A stretch of DNA of 64,000 nt from Haematobia irritans (Eukaryota; Arthropoda; Insecta; Diptera; Muscidae): positions 279,056,070 through 279,120,069 of the forward strand of contig NC_134397.1 of assembly GCF_050003625.1 (NCBI RefSeq). Reading direction: 5' to 3'. Under the pieces are notes generated by a model, which searched no databases, was not told the DNA's origin, and worked only from the letters and a program-made list of their open reading frames with translations. This document shows positions 1-13,200 of this stretch, one piece after another; position 1 is the first letter of the stretch; each line of letters starts with the position of its first letter. A program made the translations under genes and the position numbers.

Positions 1-481
1 ACCACAAATTGAGTTATTCAATCACAACACATCGTCAGCCTTCCCAGGAACTATCTTCATGAAGCACAGCTCCAAAGCATGCATTTAGAAAAGTGTTAGA
101 AAGTGTATAAAACAGGCGGAAATAGAAAATAATAACAATCGAAGAAAGTCCAACAAGTATTCCAAATATCCTGTGGTTAGCCAAAAAAAAAAAAAAAAAC
201 AAAAAGCGACACACTTCCTTCTACACACTCTGTGAAAGTCACTTGGAAAACCATCAAGGTTCTACTCATACAAAGAAATTCCGCTGAAGGGAAAATATGT
301 GATTATGAGGCTTTGGTTTACTGCTTGTGCACAGTAGCTATGTTATGATGATGGTGATATGGACCGGTGTGGACAATAGAGCTGTAATTTGATTTAAAAC
401 GCCCTCCAAGTTACGATTCAACGATATACCACGTCTAGCAAACAGGCAGCGGCGGCGTTAGAGGCGATTTCGAGTGGTCCA
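1..481 (+). other. Upstream/5' UTR region of ETHR
   Basis: AT-rich sequence ahead of the receptor start codon, with an 18-A run near 183-200. A short upstream ORF starts at 359 and stops after six codons (376-379). I see no clear core promoter, so I cannot say where transcription starts or whether untranslated exons lie further upstream. Confidence 0.4.
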
Positions 482-1228
482 TTGGAGGTTGTGGGAGAAT
501 GCCAGGTCTGTCGCTTCAAACGCCCACCATACCCACACAAACGGAGACGAGTAGAAGAGACGAACGAAGACGAACAATCACAAGGAGAACAGCATGAACA
601 TGGCGAACCCACCGTACGCATCACCAAAGCAACAATACCAAAAACCACAACAAAAACTCCAACAAAACCAAATAAAATTACCAAATCATCAACGGACCTG
701 CCACTGGCTTTGCCACGACCAATTCATCGCCTACGCCTACAAACTGCTTTTATTATCCTCGTCTGGCTATTCGCATTTAACACTGGCAAGGTCAGTGCTG
801 TGGACGAGCTGGCGGCGGTAACCTTTCCCAACAAAGGCATTACTCCATCACTACTCCACACCACTACAATTACAACAACAATTTTTACTCATTCCGATCA
901 TTTAATAGCCTCACTCACCCCCAACGATGGAGCCCTTCATCCCCTTCATCCACAAGACCATAGTAAGAATGAAGTCATTTATGTGGCAAGTGATGAAATC
1001 ACTTTGACCAATTCCAAACGCCTTCAGTCTACACCACCATCATCGCAAACTCCTTCGACACCCATCGTTTATCCAACGTCATTTAATGACTCCATCATCG
1101 CTAGCAATCTCTCCTCCACAAATGCCACCTATGAAAATGAAGTGCCCGAAATTCCGGCTTACATTCGCACCACTGCCATGGTATTCTGCATTGTCATCAT
1201 GCTAATGGGTGTTATTGGAAATGTCATG
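482..1228 (+). CDS. ETHR: ETHR exon 1: long N-terminus and most of TM1
   Basis: 249 codons ending in phase 0 at an ATG codon followed by the donor GTAAGT. TM1 begins around residue 231 and continues into exon 2. The extracellular part has three N-glycosylation sequons close before TM1 (NDS, NLS, NAT). A hydrophobic stretch with a following small-residue site (around residues 85-110, ending near VSA) looks like a signal peptide, but it sits behind about 85 basic, proline- and threonine-rich residues. There is no in-frame ATG between codon 1 and TM1. Either the leader is unusual or the real start lies in a different upstream exon or frame. Confidence 0.75.
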
Positions 1229-4200
1229 GTAAGTACCATGTCGAACACTAACTGAGCTTCTTTGTTCTCTAATCATAATTTTTGATCGTTTTTCTTAATG
1301 ACGCTGAATGTTAACGTCTGAAGTGAAAGTTTTGAAAATTCCAAAGGTCAACTAAGAAATATTGCTTTTTCGGTTATTTCGATACACCTTCAGTGATCAT
1401 CTTCAGCGAGATATCTCATCTAACTAATGCTATTTTACTTATGTTTTTGATTTTGTATAAGATTTCTGTAAATCTATGCACAGTGATCTGTGTCGGTTTT
1501 GTAATTGATGCGTTCGTCAGTGGGAGTATTTATTATATGTAACATCTCCAGTGCGTATCTTCTCCTAGTATTTTCTTCCATCGTCGTTATTTCAAAGTTC
1601 TTGAAATTTAGGATGTGTTCTGTAGTCGTGCAATGTGTTGCAAGGGCCGTTTTTTTGTTATACTGGCTTGTCTTTCATCTTTTGGTCGGACTTGTGGGCA
1701 GAAAATCTAGTTTTTAATTTGGACCTGGTAGTGCCAAAATAAGACATTGGTCATGGATTGGTTTCGTCCCCATCACATTTTATTTTGTATAAAACATTCG
1801 ATTTGTCTTCCATTTTTATCTTAGTTTTGGTTTTGCTAAATAGGTCATTCATAGTCTTGTTACACTTTTGAGCTAATTTGTAGTTATCCGTTTTGTAAAT
1901 ATTTGATTTTTCAATTCTTTCGGAAAACCCCGGTACATATGTCGTCTTTTTGAAAACCATGGATATCGCTTCTCGTTTGTTGTGATTCGTATTTCTTTAT
2001 TTTTCACGTATTTTATGAAATCGCTGATTGTGTCATTGGGGAAGTCTATTTGTTGTAGTATACATCGTATTTTCTTCTCGTTAGTCTTGTGAAATGTTAC
2101 GTCGCTTATGTTTAAAACCCTATTAATAAAATTGGTAGCAGTGTTAATCTCAATACGCCGAGGATGATTGGAGTGAAAATTTATTAGTCTTCCTGATGCT
2201 GTTTTCTTTTGATACCAAGCCAAACTTAATTGATTCTTGTGTCTTTGAACAACAATGTCAAGATAGGGCAATTTTCCTTCGGTTTCACATTCCATTGTGA
2301 ATCGAAGTTGTCGATTAAAGGCGTTCAGTGTCTTAAGCAGTTAAAGTAATATATTTCATATAATTGAGAAATTTAATAGTTACACGTGCATCAGCCATTT
2401 TAGTACTGCGTCGCTTCTGTAACATATACCCCAAATACATTTTGCTTCAAGCATATATATTTTCAGGATTGGTCCAAACAAAATATTGTTTGCATTGTTC
2501 AAACATATTATGTTTCACCTTAGGGCATACACTGGTAGTAAAAAATTTTAATGACTTTTTCTTTGTGTGGATATATTTTTAAGGTGTCAATTGATTACTT
2601 CCATTATTTTACTTGCAGCATACTCTCTAGGTCTCTCTTTCTAAACACATATATGTTTATAGGCTATTTCCAAATTAATATATGTTTGCATCAAAGCATA
2701 TTATATTTACAAACAATTTATGTCCCAAACATAATATGTTCTAACATATTTACATATATGTCTCAAACATGTTATGCTAGTTTATGTACATTATATGTTT
2801 GCACTTAAAAATATTGTGTTAAAAAATTTGAGTTCCAAACATATAATTTTTACACCCAAACATATGAAAAACAGTCTTTTTCGTCCGTGCGTACTTTGCA
2901 ATTATGAATGTTAAGGTTAGGTTAAAGTGGCAGCCCGATTTATTGACAGGCTCACTTAGACTATACAATCCATTGTGATAAATGAATGTGTATCGCAGTA
3001 TATGCCTCGCAACATTGCTTTTCCGAAAATACTGAGGAGTTTACTTTTCCTTGAATATTTTAGTGGATTTTCAGAGCCTAGTATTGGCATCCGAAACACA
3101 GCCACAATCCTCATATGTGCAAAACCACCTTGCTAAGAATTTTACCCAAATAATACACAACATTTTGTTTTCCTTCATTCCCTCCCCTTGTGAACATACG
3201 GCATTTAGAAGAAAATTCCATTCTATTATATTATTACAAATGGTTTTAATTTATTCCCATGCTTTGTTAAATGACAACATTTTTTATTTAGTTTAACCTC
3301 AATAATGTGTATATATGGATTTGAATGTATCGGTTTTCTTTGTGCAGGTACCAATTGTCATCATAAGGACCAAGGATATGAGAAACTCCACAAATATATT
3401 TCTGACTAATCTCAGCATAGCTGATCTTCTAGTACTTTTGGTGTGTACACCTACAGTTCTGGTGGAGTTGAACACTAAACCTGAAACCTGGATATTGGGC
3501 CATGAAATGTGTGAGTAGTTCTTACTTTGCAGGATAAGGAACGAGGAACCAAAAAAAAAATCTTAAGAATTTATTCTTATTATTGGTTAGCTATTTGAGC
3601 ATTTTTAAATTGTCTCCATCATACAGGTAAAGCTGTCCCATTTATAGAATTAACAGTGGCCCATGCATCTGTTCTTACGATTTTGGCCATATCTTTTGAG
3701 CGCTACTATGCCATCTGTGAACCTTTGAAGGCCGGCTATGTGTGCACCAAGGCTCGGGCTATTCTCATCTGTTCGTTGGCTTGGGGTATTGCTGCTTTGT
3801 TTACCAGGTAAGTGACAAATTGCCCATAATTGTTGTCATCTGTCATTGCAAAACGACCATCATTAATTCCCACCATTCATTTGTTCATTCATTAGCATTT
3901 AGTAGTATTTAGAAAACTTGTCATTTTTCCACATCTAAATCATACATATTTAATATTGTTACTGTTTTGCTCCATGTTCCTTCCATTACATTTCATTGAA
4001 TTAAATTCATATTTTTTCTTCTATTTTTCAAGTAGTTTTTGAATAGTGCATGTAGAGTTTTAATAGAAAGAGCCAATCATTTGTTTCAACAGTGTGACGT
4101 TTTTTCATGATTGATGGCAATGACTTGCGCCCATTCTAAGCATTTGACGTTTGTGGTAGGTTACTGCTTGGTTGATTGCTGTGGACAATTTTTTTTTTTC

Positions 4201-7200
4201 GATTGGAAATTATTAACATAAAAATCATAACAAATTGCAAATGAAATGATTATTGTGACCATAATGCATTTCAGTCATTATATGTTTTATTGTACTTTTT
4301 TATGGATTAAGTGTTGACAACTGTAATGACCTTGTTTGATAAATGGCTTATGAAAATCCATAGATATATTTAAGCATTCGATTAGGTTCTCTCCCAGACA
4401 TATTTAAAATTAATGATTTCATTAATATGATATCTGTGTTTTATTGTGTAGAGAAAAAAAAACAAAAAATGCAAAAACAAAATAGAAGTTTGCTGCTCTT
4501 AATTGGAAAACAACTGGATGAACAAATTGTCTTCCAGGCAGAAAGTTGGCATATTTATTTATTAAAGATTAATTATTGGTAAGAAAGATGTTCACCATCT
4601 GTTTTACCGCAATAAGGTCAGTACTATGCTCGGGTTGACATTTCCGCGGTTACTTTAGTACAACAGTTCAATATAAAGCAGATAAATACTCAATTGATGC
4701 GCAGTTTCTTATTTCTCTACACACAAAAAAATAACTGCAAATAAATATTAACAACTTTATTTGTATGTAAAATCTGCTGATGCTCAACAAATTTGTCTAT
4801 TGAATATGAGACATTTGTTGTTGAAATGTGTTTATGCTTGACAGAGGAAATAATAGAAATATTCTGAATTTTCAACAAATTGTTTTGTTGCGAAATTAGT
4901 TGACTGCTATCGATATGAAAACAAAAACAAAAATACAAGACTGGGGCCAAATCACCGCATTCGTCATCGAGTTCTGTTTCGTATCGAGAAACATTTCGGT
5001 CGCTGTAAAATTTTGGATCACCGCATTCGATCGTAATTTATTTTGTCTACTACTTTTTTTTTTACATTGCTTTAAACATATGGTAATAAGAAATTGGAAG
5101 CAAAAGATGATTTCAAAATAACTTTTTGTGATCAAAATATGTATATGTGTAAAAATTATTTGAATCCATGTGTTTTTGTTTTCCTTGTCTTCGGATTCAG
5201 AGGATGAGTACAAAGTGGCATTAATAAGGAAAAATATACGAGACAAAATCAGTCGTTTAGCATTGTCTGAAGTACATTGCCTATAAGTGATTCTATTTTG
5301 AAGTGAGTGCTTTTAACTAATTGTGTTTTTAACATCCATAAATTTAAAAGACGCTTTCGTCTGTCAAAAGAAGCTTTTAAATATTTTCTTGAAAAAATGA
5401 GGTTTTTTTTAAGCGGCTACTGTATTTTGCCAAAATATATAAATAATACTTCCATTTTCACCAACTTGTTTCTTTTTGTTTACCTTTTTCTGCTCAAAAA
5501 TCATTACATTAAAAATCATTACTTCGTTTTCGATAGCATGGTACCTATCGTGTTCAACTTCGAGTAGAAACAATTCGATAACGACTGCGGTGATCCGCGT
5601 AAACTACATTACGACGACGAAGTACTCGATTTCGACTGCGGTGATTTGGCCCCTGGTGACGCGCACATCGTTGAAAACATGTACGAAAGCTAAAAAAAGT
5701 ATACGAAGAATACCGTTAGAACAAAATGAGTATGAGCACATGCACGTGTATGATAGCAAGCAAAGAGCTCATTCATCAGAGAATACAGAAAAGCATTTAT
5801 AAATGCCTGTAAAAAATTTATATTTTTTAAGTTTAGTAGTTAAATGTGTTTGTTGTATGAGATAATTAATAAAACCGTATTAATATCGGGATTAGAGTTA
5901 TTACAATTCTAATTAACTAGAATATATATCACTGGGCAAAAAGTTGTCAAAATGCTTGCTAGACCCTGGACTACTCAAATTTAAAATCGTCATACATTTA
6001 CAAAACTGAGTATAGGATTTTCGACACAAAAATGTTACATGTTCCCCGTCCAAAAATAGCATTTTGTCATATTCATTCTCTGTGTGTACTTAACAAAATA
6101 TCTCCAAAATTGTTCCGGCAATTTTGCAATTTTGGTGCAATAATTCTGTCAATTTCAATTTAATTTTTTGTCAATACACCAATAAATTTGTTACAGGTCA
6201 TTGATAGACATACAAATTTTTTCGTTCAAATTCAAAAATATTTGTTGAGGATTAAAAGTAACGTTCAACAACAAATATTTTGAACTGTTGGATGCTCAAC
6301 AAATTACTTACAAATTATGTTATAGAGAACACAAATTATTTGTTGCCTTCTGATGGTAACGATTGCTAACAACTTTTTTGTAATAATGGTTATTAAAAGT
6401 ACAAATTAGTTTGTTGCAGGAAAATTAACAAATTTTGTTATTGGTTTTCCAACAAAAGTTATTGGTTCTCAAACTTATTTTTATCTGTGTAGATTTCGGC
6501 AAGACTTTAAAGGAATATGTTTGTTTCCATTTATAATTTAGATTATTTCGCGAAAATAAAGTGATTTTCATTTCGAAAACCGAACATAGTACCCACCTAT
6601 AAACTGAATTGTTGAAAGAGAGTCTAACCAAACGGACTTCCTTACCAAACCTAACCTATGAGGGCTTCATCACGAAATCAAATATTAAGGTTCGTTTCTA
6701 TGCTGACTGCTCCAAAATAGTCTTATCCGTGTTTGAATATGTGAACATCCTATTCAATGTTTGCATTAAGTATGATGAAAAATTGTCAATTGTTGAATGA
6801 CAAGGACTGTAATAAATACTTGACCCGCGAAAATTATCCAACATTATGGTGATTTATCTTTTCGTATAGTATCCTCCTTATATGATACACTTGTACCCAA
6901 GATGTTACAACTTTTTTAATTCATCTGGGAGATACGTTTACTCGAGCTCTACATAGCCTTCAAGTCGCTGATTGCTGTTTATTCAAGTGAGATCTTGTGT
7001 AGGATGGTTACATCGTAGCGATGCTAAACATATTACCTATGAAAATATTACCAACTTTTACTACATATTTGATCATTCGAAGTCCCTTCCCCTTTAAAAG
7101 TTAGCATATAAATTAATTTGTATTGTAATTCATAAAAAAAAAAAATAAAAATGTTACGACTTACAAATGCGACTAGTAATATCAAAGCTACATGTCACAA

Positions 7201-10200
7201 CAATCATTTTCAAATAAAAACTCCATCAATACTATTTAATTGTCACCTTTTCGAATAAGTTGTCCAATCATCTAGTAGATTAACAAGCAAACAATTGAAT
7301 CATTAATATCTCATTAATTTCATTCTTACATCATATCCGCCGCAGCTCTCGTATTATAGAGTCATTAGCATTTTTATTAACATTTGTATTCTCTTGAGAT
7401 GCTAACTACAAAAGAAAAAATCTCGCCTTACATCGCTTTTTACATCATTCAGACTTCAATGTGTCGTCATCGTAGTGTCAATATTAACAAATTCACACAT
7501 ATACAATATGCCAAACAACACTCGTCTTTCCATAGAGATGACCGATTAGAAAGATTGTAACGAAATATTTCGCACACCTGACGACACGAAAACCCTTCGG
7601 TCTTTGTATGAGTGTGAGAGCAACTGTAAATATACTCACAATTCTTAGCTATTGAGTTGTAAATACGCAGATAACAGAATTAATTTTAAGAGATATTCAA
7701 TCGCTGTTGGTGGCTATTTACTAAGAGACGTTTAGCATGTGTATGTGAGATGGCGCTGCTGTTGCCCTATTTTGTTTAACATCAATTGCATCTCATTGTT
7801 TTTCAATGAAATAATGTCGACATGAGAATACTAACACCATTCGTCCTTACTATTACACACGATCTCTATACATCTTTTTCCCCTACTACTCTACGTTAAT
7901 GAATCTCGTCTCGTGTTGTTTTATTTCTTATTTCGTTGTGCTGTTAACATAGTGTTGTTCGTGATGTGCCTTATTGACACTCTCTTCTTGTTCTTCATTC
8001 CTTAGTATTAGGGCTTTTGTTTTTTTTTTTGGAGGAGCCTATTTATAACAACAACATACAACACCCAAACAAGTTTTTTTTGTTTTGCTCAAGGGACTTC
8101 AAATTAAACTTTATCGATTTTTTTTTGCCAAAATCTTGGTCAAGATTTTTTTCGTTGGTGTTAATTTCTTTTTATCAACGAAAAGTGTATTGAGAATGAC
8201 AAACACCGAAAAATACTTTCTCACACATTAATTACATGTAGTTAAGACGGCAAGGGGTTAATTGTGTTCGTTGCGGGGAGATGTAGGTGACAGTGTGAGT
8301 GAGTACGATTATTGTTGAAACAATAGATGAATGAATGGGAGCGTACACAAAAAGGACACCCCTCCGGGCCACAAGCAGCATGCGGCATCTGATAATGCTG
8401 CTAAAAGCATTTTCGGTTTCATGTTACACCATCTGCCATCTGCTTTCACTCTCATTGGCATTTTGTTTGGAAATTCCTTTGTCCCCCATGCCCCTTTAAT
8501 CTGCACCTATGCCCGTCCAAATATCCATGCTTTGTACTTGTCGCTGTAGTTGGACGCTTTACTCTGCAATATCTGCGATGTGGAAATGATTGTAAAATTT
8601 GTGGAAAATTAAATGACTTACAAATAAAAAGGCGACAGCCATCGAGTTTACGTCTTCTGTAACTATCCTTAATGATGAGACTGTCTGTAATAAATGATAA
8701 TGTCAAGATATATTTCAAGGCTAATTTAAAAAGTCTTTGTTTTTATTTTTTGCGAAAATGTTTTAGATCATAAATGGAGAACTTGTGAAATATTTGACAC
8801 TTGTCAAATAATTGGATATCGATATTTTGAGAAGACACCGTGGAAGAGAGATAACTAAATTGGCACCAGATTGCGGGCATTCAATATCATGCCATTCCCA
8901 ATATTTTTCGGGTATACACCATGTTATATATAGTAGTGGTTAATTAATCATTTATGGTACTTATGTAAAAAATGAAAGAGCAAAGAGGACCTCGTGTCAT
9001 AAAGACAATGGTTTAAGAAATGAGGATAATATTGTCATTATCAAAATGATGGAAAACGGGAGCTATATGAAAATCCCATTGTATATTAACATATATATCT
9101 ATTTAAATTACGTCCAATGTACCGGACATTTTCTTGTCATGCATCTCAACAAACACCGTTCGGACTCGCCAGAAAGGACTAACTTTCACTTGATGCATAA
9201 GTTCATATTTGTGAAAATCGTTTAAACATGTTTAAATCATCCCAAGAGTTGGTCCAAAATTTACCAAAGGCCTTACTATAAAAGACTAAATTTTTTAAAG
9301 ATAAAAAAATGACGCCGTCAACCTTTCCAACGAATAGATAGACAGACTAACAGACGGATGGAAATGGTACCAAGCAAAATGCTAAATTTCTAGATAACAA
9401 TTATGCCACAGATCGTCAACATATTTCCCGTAGGAATTTCTTTCTTATAGAATATCGGGGAGCCAAAGTGGTGCAATGACTAGCATGAGTGAGCGTGAGT
9501 CCTTCCAAAAAATATCGTGCGTGCGTGGGCGTGAATTAGGTGTCTTCGTCGTGAGTGTGCGTGAGTCAAATATTACTCACGCGCACACCTCTAATACTTT
9601 AGTACAATAAATACGTGTGCAATCACTTTCCACAACTGCACATCCACAATATGCAATCACTTTCCACAACTGCACATTCAAAGTCCTTTTGAAATTCTAT
9701 TGTCCCTCTCCCCTTCCGTCTATTCACAATGATATTGACGAATTTCTCTTTCATCTCAAAACATTCCATTTCGCCATTTCCATAGTTCCAGCTAACCAAT
9801 ATCGACTTTATTGGCAAATCAAAATATTTTTTCCAAAATGTTCTATGCTTTATTTCTTTTCTTTCCATATACCTATCTCTCGCACTCTCTGACATATTCC
9901 ATCAACAAATACAGTCCTATATTTTGGATTTCCGAATATAAATTCCTCGACTATATTGATGGGTCCTCGGTTCCAGTTTGTCTAACACAAGCCCTGACTA
10001 TATGGACACTGGGGTTTTTCCTGATGACCACCATTATCTTTTTTATTTTCCCCCTCTTCATATTGATTGTGTTGTATGGTGTCATTGCGAAAAATTTGAT
10101 CTCGGACACGGGGACGATGATGCGTATACGACCCATAAAACCGGAACTCAGTTTGAAGGCTCGCAAACAGGTTGTCCTAATGCTGGGAGCTGTGGTGTTA

Positions 10201-13200
10201 TCCTTTTTTCTCTGTCTTCTGCCATTTCGTCTGTTGACCTTGTGCATCATTTTAACCCCCGATAGGATACATGCTTTGGGTCTGGAACGTTACTACAATG
10301 TCCTGTACTTTTGTCGCATCATGTTCTATCTGAATTCGGCCATAAATCCCATCCTCTACAATCTGATGTCGACGAAATTTCGCAAAGGATTCTATAAGCT
10401 CATTTGTTCCGTATGGCTGGGCCTTCTCACCTCACTTACCTGTGGCTATTGTGGGGCATGTGGTAAACGAAGAGGTGCCAATGCCATGGCCACAATCACC
10501 ACCACATCCAACTCGAATACCAACACCACCACAAATACCTCCTCCAGTATTCTGTCGCGCAGTTCGAATCGTCGTTCGAGTGATGAAGTTTGCAATCGCA
10601 CTCGTGTCCAGATACAAATGCAAATGCCCTGTGGCAGTGATTGTGAAATGGTTGCTATGCTCCATAGTAATAACACGTCTGTGGTAGCGGCCAGCTTGCC
10701 GGCTCTCAACAAATATGGTGCAATGACAAGTCATCCCCAACGGCGCTCATCGTCATCGTCAATCCAGACATCAGTGAATGCCAATGCCCAACATCAACCA
10801 CACCATCATCATCCTCAGCATCGTCAGCATGTAGCTTGTAATCGCTTCAAGGCCAAGCATATAAGTTTCGAAGAAGACGCTGTACTGGCTTAATGGCTTA
10901 ATCAGAGATATGAGAGTGGTGGGCTTGATGGACTCGAAGCAAATACATCCCAAGAAATTCCACTAGAGCTTAAGTAGCCCTGGCCACCAACCACATCTCG
11001 TTATTTATGCTTGGAGTAGTCTTCATTTAGTATATATTTATGTACAAGTATTCTATTATGTATTGAGTAGCAGTATTTAGTTAATATGTATGTGTATGTA
11101 TGTATGTTATTATGTATATAAAAAGTGTATGTTGTGTTATCACTCATTGGCTATATAAAATGGATTTCAGTGAAGACATTGGTGTCTTAGCTGAATATTA
11201 AAGGACCTGGTTATTTCTCTATTATTTGCTTAGTTGGTTTCTTTTTTTTTTTTTTTTTTTGTTATTCTTTATGTCCCTTTACTTACAAGTGGTAAAAGAT
11301 TAATGGAATTACTTTTAATAAATATTACAGAGGTTAATAATGGTTTGTAGTAGTAGTCCGTCCCTCAAGCTCTCTTTCCCTCTCTCACACACATAATCAT
11401 GTAGCTAGTGACTTCGCGCGTTTATCACATATTCATAGTGAGCAACAATTATACTCACATTAAGAAATCACTAAATGCATGGAGAGTATATGAACAGAAG
11501 AAGTGTTTTTGGGAGAAGTCTATCATTAACCCCCGTTTTCGGGTAGCTCCGTTAGATTACCGTACAATGCATATGCCACTTGCGAACGTAACTGGTATAA
11601 AATTTGCCAGTTAAATAAAGCATTATTTTATTTTATTTGTCATGAAAATTAAATAATATAAAGTTTATAATTAAAGTTGGCGAACAAACAAAGGTGAAGC
11701 ATAATTTATTTTAATTAACTCTTGAATTCCTCTCTTATGATGATAGTTCAGTGTTTGTTATATAAGACGTAGTGATTTAAAACAGAATTAGTGAACAATA
11801 GTTTATTGTTTATTTGATATCTATTGATATTTGTTATGACAAAGTGTAAGTATGAAAATAAAATATCATATGGCACAAATGTTCTTGGTAAACAGATTTT
11901 CACCTCAACTAATTACCTAGGTTGAAATATATTATATTCCACCAAGATTATAATATATTGCACTTAACTTAAATCTGAAATTATTTTTCAGTATTCCTGA
12001 AATCTGTCTGTCTGTAATTTTGTATTTGATTTGACTTGATCTTACAGCTAATTTAAATGTTAAAAATTGAGAAAGCTAGGTTCTCTGGAACTATAAATTT
12101 TTCCCGTACAAATTTCAAGTAAATCGGTTCAGCTGTGTTGAATTTAAGAAAACAACATTAAACAGGTGTCCTGTATGTTAAAATTAAAGTCAATTTTTCT
12201 TAACTATACTTTGAAAAGTCCACTACATATTAGAAATATAAAAACATTTTTCCATTTCACACACCTAATATCCATCTATCTTTGAAAGCCTTTGTTCAAA
12301 TGACTTTGTATACTATAAGATATCAATATCATCTGTTTATTATTTATTATGGATGGCATATTTTAACTAACTGACCTTGAATACTAAGATAAACATTGCG
12401 TTTCACGATTAATGCTTCCAACATATTTGATTATATCCTTTGCAGGCCATAAAATAAATATCGTCCATAAACTCATCAACATATGCAGATAAATGTTAAA
12501 TGGTCATTACAACATAAGATGGAAATCGAATATGCCATCGACCAAAAATCTCGGAAAATCTGCTCATTTTGCATATTTGTCAAAACAAACGACCATTAGC
12601 ACACTCTTTCAATAGCCTACTTTGACATGACGATGGTCATTAACGTCATCATGCAAAGAAGAAGGAACGAGCATACACAAACAAAATGTTTACATAGCAT
12701 AGTTCAACAAATAACTTTATCCACTATTCGGTTAAAAAAAAACTTGGGAACCCTTTTCGTTTATCTCACACAAATATTTATTTGCAAACACAATGATAAA
12801 CCTTTATCGCCTTTAGTTTGTGTAGTCCATTGCATTTGTAGGATAAGTTATGGGGAGCGAGAAAATGTCAAAGCATTAAGTGTTGTCCTTTCCCGATGGC
12901 TTGACAGTTTGTTGTTATTACCCCATTTGCTTTTTTGTGTCATATTTTCTTTTCGGTCAGCTAATGCTTTTAGATTTGGGGGTTTTGTGAACTCCAAGAC
13001 AGTTTATTTCTATAAAAACGCAATATGAATCGATGGGTTCGTTTTTTTTGTTTTCGAAGTAACAGCTCTAAGGGATATCTACGAGTTGAACACTTTTTAT
13101 GTCTTTGTTCGTGTTCTTCTCTATCTACTCATTGTCTCGCTGTCTCTCCCTCGCCTTCTCAAACTCGCTCAGTTCTTTGCTTATCTTGGAGAACATCTAC

